Shown in pieces: positions 55,331 to 64,000 of a DNA stretch of 64,000 nt. The stretch is from positions 41,424,943 through 41,488,942 of the forward strand of contig OX388347.1 of assembly GCA_947579665.1 (NCBI GenBank), written 5' to 3'. Each line of letters opens with the position of its first letter. The stretch's first letter is position 1. Origin of the DNA: Sympetrum striolatum. Lineage: Eukaryota > Arthropoda > Insecta > Odonata > Libellulidae. The position numbers were made by a program, and so were the translations under genes. Below the pieces are notes generated by a model. It was not told where the DNA came from and did no database searches. It saw nothing but the letters and a program-made list of their open reading frames with translations.

Positions 55331-57250
55331 TGTGTGCTCCACTCACGCTTGCACGTGTAAAAATCAAATATCCTACTCGAACGATATTCTGAAAAAAATA
55401 AAAAATTACGTACTTAATTACATTCTTACATAATCTGTGAGCATGGCGGAAACCAATTGTATACATAATTAAAATAATTAATATTGCTTTAGGAAAGTAA
55501 TTTCTTACGTAACTTAATTTTATGAGTGTTTTTTGTCTCTAAGAAATTCGATTCCATCTTACACTTAAGAAAATGTACTGCAATTAATTAATTCAAAGCC
55601 ACAATTATTTAAATTAATACTGCTTGATGTGGCAAAATGATATTTGACATTGATCCTCAAACTCATAGGCGAACCTAGAATACATATTCCGTAGAAATAC
55701 TTTAAATTCAAGATTTTATAGCTCCAGATAAAGAACTAATTTAAAAATTTAAAGGGGTGAAAGGAATAGTAAGGGATTAAACATATCGGGAGATTTCAAA
55801 AGCCTATATCCACCCTTATTGCCATTAATCTGTAAAGCTAAATCGTTAGAGTTTGGGATCAAGAAATAAAATAAATCCAAATTATATTATATTATATATA
55901 TTTTATATCCTTGGATGCAGGAATAAGTGACTTGTATCGTACAGCCACTCTATATGACCAGCGAGTAAAGTATATTCTGGCATCTTCCATCTGTAGGCAC
56001 ACGAGGTATTGATACCTCTTCTTTCCAGTATTTCTAAACGCCCTATCTTGCCATCAAGCGGGCAATTGGAACGGGCTTGCTGAGTCAGCCTTTGACACAA
56101 TCTCCTGACACATCTAAGGGCAGAACGATCTTTAGTTTGGCGGGTTTTTCATCTCGTGTTGTCCAATTCAATCCATTAATACCTGTCGGGATGTACTTTT
56201 GGGTAGCTATAAAGATTGACTCAGTTTTTACTTAGCCTTTTACTACCTTTTACACTTACCGAGAAAGGAGGAAATATCGTAATCTAATTCACTTCCAGAT
56301 TCCACCAGGAACCTTAAAGAATACCGAAAGAACTCTCCTTGGTTCCTACCTTTGTTTTTTACATTTCGTTACCGAATTTTTTAAATACCGGCGATTATTT
56401 GCAAAAATTCACATTTAGATGCTTATTGATTGATAAATCTGTTTTGTATAAAATTATTCAAACCTTTAGGCGTCTTTATAAGCCATGATTTTGTTTCATA
56501 CTCGTAAAACCTGTGCGTTAGCAGTATTGTTGTAGAAATTCAGTGCAAAATTTCCTCAATATGGTTGCTAATGAATTTGTTCTCCAAATTATCTCTCAAT
56601 TATGAGTGAACGGTATCTTTTTCCCAGATTAAATCATACATGTTTTGAGAATCAAGGATTTTTATCGATATTTAATGAGGAAATTCAAAGGTCATCTTCC
56701 GACAAAACTTTGAAAAGTACCATATATAGTATAGTTTCAAATTGGTAGTTTGCTATTTACATCGAAACATACCAAATAAAATTATGCTTTAAGGGAAAGT
56801 TTTAATTTATAAAATGTTCAAAGGATTTTCTTTGGAAAATACTCAATTCAAAAATTCCATAAAATTTTAGCGCTAATAATCAATAATTATATCTGTACTT
56901 GTAAATCCTTCTTTATAACAAGTAACTTTTATTGTTATAAATAATTTCCGTTTAGTTGTAATTCAATGGCTAGTGAAATAATATTGTAGTATATGCGCCA
57001 AATGAATGAATCGATTCCCCTTGTTTGATAATTTTCTTTGTTGGAATGAGTGAGGTGACATAAAGGGGCATATTATATTGGAAGATGAATGTCAGTAGCC
57101 AAAAACCATTTTGCGAAGGAATTACGAAAGACCGTGATATAGGTTATTTGTAAAATATGGTAAAATCCTTGATGTGTATTGTTTTGCTGTATAGATGTTA
57201 TACGTGAGGACTAAAAGATGACAAAAGATCGGCGATCTTGGAGAGATGTG
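55331..57250. other. Mostly AT-rich stretch with one unexplained open frame
   Basis: On the minus strand 55903-56140 an open stretch of about 77 codons (TKDRSALRCVRRLCQRLTQQ to HIEWLYDTSHLFLHPRI) stands out by its mixed, protein-like composition. I do not recognise it, and it has no clear start. The rest holds nothing recognised. Confidence 0.3.
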
Positions 57251-57256
57251 GGTGGA

Positions 57257-57520
57257 ATGGAAAAAGTAAGTTGGGTTGATTCAAAGATAAACTCGGAACT
57301 GCTTGGGATGGTGGAAACTAAGAGGGTTTTCAGTGCAGAGTGTAATTAAGGCAGAGGAAACAGATGGATCACATATTGGGAGGAGAGGGATCGGTAAAGA
57401 AAGAAATTGATGGCAGGACGTAAGGGATCGAGAGAGTGGTGAACAAAGGCTGTTGTGTCATATGAAGGGCATTATAAGGAGTTGAGAAGAGGGGGCCTTC
57501 TTAATGGATTTCAGGGCATA
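57257..57520 (+). pseudogene. LINE ORF2 C-terminal remnant, frameshifted
   Basis: KVSWVDSKINSELLGMVETK, then in another frame RQRKQMDHILGGEGSVKKEI and DGR, then HYKELRRGGLLNGF. This matches the tail pattern of LINE ORF2 proteins: ..W.D...N.EVL..V.E.R.........RKR.WIGHVLRGEGL.KEVIEGR, with ...YK.LKR.A after it. At least two frameshifts and several stops show an old dead copy. The catalytic part is not present. It differs from the 25030 copy and from the CR1/Jockey-like pieces. Confidence 0.6.
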
Positions 57521-57524
57521 TGTA

Positions 57525-60045
57525 CGGATAAGTAGAATAATAATGGTGGTGAATAAGTAGGTGTTCCCTCTCCTTTTATCGTTACATATGCTGTATTGAA
57601 CCGAGGTACATATGAGTAATGAGGTGAATTAAGGTAAAGAAATAATATTGTCATTTTGCTGTGATTAACAGTTTTGCCTTAAGGCTGCTATAGCGCTTAC
57701 AGAAATAGCAGTTTTCAGACTGTTGGATTTGCCTTCATTTCGAAGGCTTACTAATAGATACAAGAATTCTGTTTTCATCATTCGACGCTTGAAAGATATA
57801 GTTAGAGAGTAAGTTTCTCCATGCAAACATATTGAGAAAAGAATTAGTAAACACACCGAAATTGAATATTTTCATCGGACTATAAGATTGGCTATAAGAT
57901 GCGATAGCGAAATCAATTTTCACTTGTTGTGTAGCTGTATCCTTTATCCTTAAATTTAGATACTACTTAGATACAACATACTCTCGATTCTTTAGAAAAT
58001 AAAAGAAAAAAGCATTAAGAAGTTAAGATCATTTACATATGTATGTAAGTATATAATTATGTTTATAACTTGTGTGTATATTTGCATGTATATATATGTA
58101 GAATAAACTGCCTCCGTTCTTACAGATTTCTAGCATTTTGTACTATAATAATAATTTACATATATGTATATACTTTAGGATGTACTTTAGAATGACTTTA
58201 AACCAGATTTCACTGGAAGTTATAATTATAAAAGAGAAATTTCACAAAATATAACGTTAATTACTTCCATGATGACATTAACTTACGTTGAGATCTCCTG
58301 TACAAACGATTCGTTGCAACTCTTACTGAACGCGTTAATATCGTCAGAAAATAATGAATAAAAGTCCTCAGCTTTGGGAATCAATAATTTACTCCTTTCT
58401 ACCCAGCTTTATCGAAATTCTTGGCTTTGTCATTCTTAGTGATCTATCAGAAAAGAGTAGTCCATCAGAAGTTCAGACAGGAAAATGTTTGGAGAATTAG
58501 GAGTGCTTTACTTAGAGATTTATGCAAAACCTGTGCATACAACTTCTGCTTAGAGACGCTCTGCAGATCCTTAGACATTAAATGTTTATTTGTCGTTGAG
58601 CAGTGCTTGGAAGAAGCTGAGGAAAGAGAATACAAAGAGAGATTTGTGAAATGAAATTAATAAGTTTCTCTAAAGACTAAAGAATATCCTTGCAGAAGTG
58701 ATAACGTATGACAAATCGGATCATAAACTGGAGAAAATATTTAATTTTTTTACAGAAAATATAAAATGGTAGTATTTTATAGAGATATAATTCAGATATA
58801 GAAAAGATATGAATTTTTATATAGCATTAGAGTTTTATATCTGAAAATTTATCACAGTCGAGATGAAGTTCGTGTACATTGCGAGAAATCTTAAAAAATA
58901 GAAATGAATGTAAAATCTAGTGGAATGTGTAGCTGCATGTGAATCTACTTTAAAACATAACTAGAAACTGTAAGAAGTTTTATTCAAAGGGAAATTTTTC
59001 TAAAGCATTAAAATAGTATGGCAGCCTAAAGTTATTTTTTTACGGTCAACAGAAACTTTGAGGTCATTCGAAATATTGGTAATTACTTTTTAGGCGAAGC
59101 CTTCGTTGTTTTATTAATATTGATTCCAGTGTTAAACGAATTGCGTTCCACTTTGGAGGTAATGAAAAATTTAATAAAACTGCGAAAATATTCTGATTTG
59201 CCTTTTGTTTTCCTGAATTCAGGCATCAAGGAAGAGTTTCAGTTCCGTGTTTTTCATGTTCCCAGTCCACCGTTGGAAATGGGGAAGTAAATAATAGAAC
59301 CTGTTGAGGTAAATCTGGTAGCAGGCGATTGAATAATGCGAGTAATCTAATCGCCGAGCTTGATTTTACATCCAATTCCCAGTGTGTAACATAAATTAAT
59401 TTCCATGCTACCAGGTTAAACTCGCTGCATTAAAACCCTTTTGGGAGCTACTCGGTTCGCCAGGCCATTTGATAATTAATTTGTGCAAAATTTTCGTTAT
59501 TTTTAGCTCTCAGCAAATGACAGGAAATTGACTCAGCGAGGTTTTATCACATATGGTGCGTGCCCCGATATCAAAAAATTTATGTCGAACTCATGTGGCT
59601 ACGAGCGTATAATCCCGGTGGTAAAAAGTGTACGACTGCAGGCCTAATGACCACCAGTCGGGATGCGCAAGCAATATTATGCAGTCATTATGACCTCTAG
59701 CGTCCTCCCAAAATAATCAAGGTTTCGGAAAGCTTTTAATTAAGCATTTTCAATTACCTTCTTGTCAAAATCGAGGAAGGAAAAAGCGCAGTGGAGATTA
59801 CACTGCCTGTGCATTATTCAGCACGAGGATCAGTTAGTACCTCACACAATCATTTATCAATAAATACAGTTTGCTAGTATTTCAATTTGCTATTATGACA
59901 CAAAAACAATTTTCTTCTGAAACCTAGCACTTATGAACCCGTACGTAGATAATTAAATAGATATATTATGCAGCGATTAGATATTCGGAAACGTAGTACA
60001 TGTCGGTGAAGTATTCTTCTCGAACGCAGATTGTTACTACACACC
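57525..60045. other. Non-coding stretch, possible conserved element at 59270-59780
   Basis: A 77-codon + frame at 58421-58654 has no motif. From 59270 to 59780 the sequence is more complex, with TAATTAATTTG, TTATCACATATG and CTTTTAATTAAGC words of the kind bound by homeodomain, GATA and E-box factors. Function is speculative. Confidence 0.35.
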
Positions 60046-60050
60046 CTGTA

Positions 60051-60140
60051 ACCTTTTCTACTAATAGCTAGAAGGGGGAATAAGGCTTACTAATAAGTAG
60101 GGAGACAGTTTGCCATTGCTTTCTTTACCAAGACAGAATG
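60051..60140 (-). repeat. Dispersed repeat D, copy 3, antisense
   Basis: Read on the minus strand: CATTCTGTCTTGGTAAAGAA, AGCAATGGCAAACTGTCTCC and TTAGTAAGCCTTATTCCCCC, colinear with the first half of 5511-5650. GCAATGGCAAACTG is the best preserved version of the core word. Confidence 0.55.
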
Positions 60141-60530
60141 CTACCAGCAGAACTTGTCAGTGTAACTGAAGTACTTTTATTCTGCGAGAAACATTTTTCT
60201 TAGCATTTCGTAAGCGGAAACCTTGATCACTTTTTACCATAACATTCACGATCTTGAGTCCGGTGATGTTCTTTTTTGTAATATTGTTTCGCGGCTTAAA
60301 GCTGCGATATATTTTGCATTTATTGACTTGTCAAAGCTCTATCTACTCCGTTAGTGCTAGATATGGCCCCAATCACCTCTTTTGTCCCATTCCAAACACC
60401 AACTTATTCCTTATATCTTTTGTATGAGCACCTCGAATTTTATGAATTCACTACCCGTTCAAATTAAACTTCCGTATGTACTTTTTAAAGCAAATTATAT
60501 TATCGATTTAATTTATATTCCGATTAATAT
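60141..60530. other. Non-coding stretch, nothing recognised
   Basis: A 75-codon + frame at 60382-60609 runs into the SINE and has no motif. Confidence 0.4.
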
Positions 60531-60534
60531 AATT

Positions 60535-60668
60535 TTTTGTAGAACCAGTATTGTTAAAAGTGCTTCGACAGCTTATGTCATTTCGTACATGGACTTCCAC
60601 CGGGAATAGAACCCAGGACCGCTTTCATCAATGCCGAACGCGCTGCACACACGGCTGTTCGGGAGCCT
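60535..60668 (-). repeat. tRNA-derived SINE, copy 4
   Basis: Minus-strand head AGGCTCCCGAACAGCCGTGT, B box GGGTTCTATTCCC (plus strand 60604-60616), then TGACATAAGCTGTCGAAGCA and CTTTTAACAATACTGGTTC. It has more substitutions than copies 1-3, so it is probably the oldest. Confidence 0.82.
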
Positions 60669-60669
60669 A

Positions 60670-61445
60670 TCTCAGTCATGGTCAAAATTTTGACAAAGTA
60701 GATGAAAGATGCATTTTTCTCTATCTTGTGGCTAACGAAAAGTAAAAAATATTCCATTCATCAGAGTATGGCAACAGGAACCGATATTACCAATACTAGT
60801 ACTTATGAACCATCGAACGTAGAAAGACCATTCTAGGGAATCATTTTTTCCCCAGTTTTTTTATCTTTCATCACTTGGCAGAGACGATTCCGCCGGAGAG
60901 CCTTTTACTCCCCGGGAATCTTTTTCTTATTTTTTATTGCTCTCCATTCGGGGGAGCAGTCGTGTTTGGAATATTCTTCCCCGGGTTCCACCCACGCGTT
61001 ATCTCTCTCCTCATCTCTTCTACGTACTCCTCATAATCCTGTCCGGCTCCATGCAGCTTTCTGTCCCATGATCCCTTTCGATTCAGTCCCCTGGTTTTCG
61101 AATCTCTTTCTTCCTTTGACCGGCCTCCCTCTTTAAATTTCCTGGAGAGGTCCTCCTCTACCCCGTCTCTCTTCCCCTCGAATTCTCCGCATTTTATGTC
61201 CGTGGAATCTGAATTCCGATGAAGGAGAACTGCGATTCCTTACTTCGTCATGCCACCTTGTCCCTCCGATCGCACTAAAGCGTTTAGTACTTGCTCCGCG
61301 AAGACCCTTTAAACTTTTTCCATAGTTTATTCTTCTTGCTTTCTCGTCTTATGCAATTCTACTACTGTCTCGCCCAAGGTTTTTCTTCTTCCGCCGTATA
61401 ATATCCTTATTGCTTACTATTGCAGTTTTTCCCGTTTCTAATTTT
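60670..61445. other. Pyrimidine-rich GC island, no recognised gene
   Basis: From 60880 to 61400 the plus strand is strongly C+T-rich with CTCC and TCTTC runs, like 46098-46560. No open frame of note. Confidence 0.4.
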
Positions 61446-61449
61446 ATTT

Positions 61450-61740
61450 TATTATTGTTTTTCTTATTTCGTTATAGTACTGCTTTTGTAATTTCCATGC
61501 TATACACAGCTTTCTTTTACGTCTTTTAGCTTGTACTATCAGTAGGTTTGCGTAGGTTTTCCTACTGTGGATCTTTTTTTTCCAAAGGCATCACCCCAGG
61601 TTTTTTTTACATCCACTCCTAAAGTTTTCCTCTCTATTTCTAATCACCTACACAAAACCTTTTATTTATATAATATCATTGACGAAAAGTTTTATGGAAG
61701 AAGATAATTTTCGGTCTCAATCTCGCCTTAATAAAGAAAT
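61450..61740 (+). mobile_element. LINE 3' end, subfamily A
   Basis: CCATGCTATACACAGC, TTTTACGTCTTTTAGCTTGT, CAGTAGGTTTGCGTAGG, CACCCCAGGTTTTTTTTACA, TCTCTATTTCTAATCACCTA, then GAAGAAGATAATTTTCGGTC, TCAATCTCGCC and TTAATAAAG. Hairpin partly decayed, AATAAA intact. Confidence 0.85.
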
Positions 61741-61744
61741 ACCT

Positions 61745-63840
61745 TATTAAGTAAATTATCCCCTTATGTATTCCCGCTTACTACATTATTATTGCTTGGT
61801 CTCCTCGTAACTAGGAAAACTCAACATTTTCAACTCAAATACGACAGTTATCTGTTTTAATTGACAGTTAAGAATATATATTTATACTTTGACCTTAAAA
61901 GGTGTTACTAAGAAAATCCAAAGACATCAAAGAACGATTTTTTTCTCATTATCACGAAAAATGGTTTTCTACTTGCTACCTCGATCTTTATCTCCTGTTT
62001 TGTATTCTATTTTATTATTTACAGCTAGAAAATATAGTAATCGCATTAACTTTCAGCCTCGAAGGTGTTTAAATTTTCAATTTGCGTATGAATTAGTAAG
62101 TAGAACTGTTTCCTTAATTGGCTTGAATCTCCTCAGTTATTGATGTTGTGAACACTTTTCACTTTCTTCTGCCTGAGATCTGCGATCAAAATCTAATTTT
62201 CAAATTCTCATCCCTCATCCTTTTCTCTGGGAAAAATTTCTATTTTGGAAACAAAATAGACGACTATCATGGAAATGAAGTCAACTAACTAACCATAGAT
62301 ATGAAGTATAACTGCTTTTGGTGCAGTTAAGGTTAGTAAATATTATACAATTCATAGAGGTGGCCTTCATACTAAGGAGAATTATAATTTAATTTTTTAT
62401 ATTGATGAATTCAACGTTAATTTTACCAACAAGTTTAATAGCTTTTATTTCTTCCACAGGACAAAGGGAAGAGGTCCCCTAAGTGAGTTCTTTATACTAT
62501 AGTTTAATCATGCTTACCTGGGACAAGTAAAAAAATCAGCATGCACCTACTTTGCAATAAGAATTAGTCAATGCAATTATTTTCTTATAGTGAAAGTGTG
62601 TTAGCAAAAGAAATATTCGACTGATTTCAGGATAATTAAGTCGATGGCTTCCGCGGCGTTGATTACAACAAATCTCCATGGATTTTCCGGGTTTCACCGC
62701 GGGTAGAATTAAAAAAATACACTCACTGAAAACCCGGTAAAACCATGGTCATTTTTTGTGATTCCAGGATTTATTCATTTAAATGAATTGCCCTTTAAGA
62801 GATAAAGAGCATACATACATGAAAACAATCAAGGACTAGTAAAAATGATTTTATTCAAAACGTCGTTTGCAGGATGGTATGAATCAGTAAAATAATTTTT
62901 AAAATACATACAACATTTAAATGATTTGCTGCGATGGAATGAAAAATAATTTCTAAGCGTACCAATTTTCTTGTGTCCCTATTCTCTCCATATTTTAGAG
63001 CAAACCACAAAAATGTTTCGAGGTATGTTCATCATACTTGTGGAAAACTATATTTTATCAAATTTCCACTATAAACTATGAAATGGCCACAAAAAATATC
63101 TATCACCGATATTTCGTCTTTGACGGTTGAATTACCCCAATTTCTCATTATCGGTCTCCAGTCCTGATATTGAAAGCCGAAGATTCCTCACTTGTAGTCT
63201 ACTTGAGGAATGGTGAACCATTCGTCATCGGAAGGCCGTGTCTATGTATCGGTGCTTGGCCGTAAACGAAACGATGAAGTTGTCTTCGAGAATTGCACTT
63301 CAAAAATGAAAATAGCCATTCTACACAAAATTTCGGCGTTTAACTAATTAACTATTTCGTTTTGAAAATGCAATTCTCAAGTACAGCCTAGTACATGATT
63401 ATCCGCATAATTTCAAAGTTTAACTAATTTAAATCAGTCAGTAAACCAAGCTAGATTATTTAAAGTATAATTTTTAAGCAATACACGGATTTGGGAAACG
63501 AAATTTTTAACTACGTGAATTGAATTTATATCAGGTAAGACCAATTTGACTCGGATGGCGCACCTCTGGTCTAAGTCAATAGAGGATACGAATTCTGAGC
63601 ATTTATTTGAAGAAAAAACTCCAGATTCATCCTAAGATTCATGCATGAAATATATATGCAGCAATGAAAAAGGAACAAACGATACACAAAAAAGAGGATG
63701 GGGAAGAAATATGTTTTTGTCCCATGAATTATGCTCAAAGCGATTCGATGAATTGGTTACGCAGAAAATGGGTCTTTACACTAAATCTCTATCACTTAAA
63801 GACAGTATTTATACGCTTATTAGGTGTCTATTTGCCAAAT
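61745..63840. other. Mostly AT-rich stretch with one inverted repeat
   Basis: CCATGGATTTTCCGGGTTTC (62676-62695) pairs with the complement at 62728-62748, with CCGCGG at 62651 and 62697. A weaker pair lies near 63286-63311 and 63356-63382. TTATTTCTTCCACAG at about 62446-62460 is a strong acceptor-like site. No gene recognised. Confidence 0.4.
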
Positions 63841-63845
63841 TAAAT

Positions 63846-63900
63846 GAATGAATGAACTCTTTATTAAAGGGAGGTTAGTAATTAAGGTCCAAGTTAGATT
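63846..63900 (-). mobile_element. LINE subfamily B 3' tip, antisense
   Basis: TGAATGAATGAACTCTTTAT then TAAAGGGAGGTTAGTAATTA and AGGTCC. This is the complement of the B-type ending (GGACC..CTAACCTCC..AATAAAG) with a TGAA-type tail. Very short. Confidence 0.5.
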
Positions 63901-64000
63901 CTCTTAAATGTAACATCAACTGAAAATACATATTTGAATATCATGTTATGGATACTAAAATTAAAGAAAGAACAACTCAAAAGATATAATCGCGACAATA

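Noticed and set aside
58421..58654. 77-codon + frame as an exon
   Set aside because: No family recognised. The Cys/Leu-rich composition has no motif spacing and there is no clear acceptor at its start.

Overview
The window reads as nuclear DNA of an arthropod with a large, repeat-filled, AT-rich genome. The reasons are AT-rich sequence in which nearly all open frames are short and unconserved, spliceosomal intron signals, tRNA-derived SINEs, many truncated LINE 3' ends and numerous foldback elements. Nothing suggests a prokaryote or a virus. I cannot name the order or species from sequence alone.

Only one host gene is clearly recognised: the last coding exon of an RBM42-like RRM protein at 14295-14419 (+). 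It has a 3' splice site directly in front and a candidate polyadenylation signal at 14775. I found no earlier RBM42 exon in the 14 kb upstream, so its last intron is probably very long. At the left edge (3-185, +) an open frame resembles the second half of a MADF DNA-binding domain, either a gene end or a transposon-associated remnant.

The rest is mostly transposon debris. One LINE group (CR1/Jockey-like reverse transcriptase, FADDT motif at 8459-8473) left most of the pieces. Its 3' ends fall into two subfamilies, A and B. These share a GTGGGTGTTTTCCTGCA-like stretch but end in different hairpins followed by TCGCC and AATAAA. A third LINE end lies at 9286-9450. RTE-like and other LINE C-terminal remnants lie at 25030-25365 and 57257-57520, with a weaker one at 19485-19690. 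A tRNA-derived SINE family has four copies (31290, 34270, 50221, 60535), and further tRNA-like pieces lie at 19752 and, head-to-head, at 24765-24892.

Foldback (MITE-like) elements lie at 6320-6720, 7001-7176, 9670-10010, 13071-13282, 24456-24660, 34511-34821 and 44015-44180. Three of them carry hammerhead-ribozyme-like core words. Tandem arrays include an 11-bp AT-rich unit (4391-4686), a 16-bp unit (38591-38702), a roughly 110-bp unit (45803-46070) and an irregular TAGTCGCTC array (54449-54560). Several GC-richer islands of 300-1300 bp (for example 11110-11660, 43000-43470, 54000-55330) carry no recognisable coding exon and may be regulatory or old unique sequence.

I did not find a new multi-gene system. 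The most interesting signals are RNA-structural and repeat-based: covarying LINE 3' hairpins, a foldback built on five copies of a 20-bp palindrome, and hammerhead-like foldbacks.
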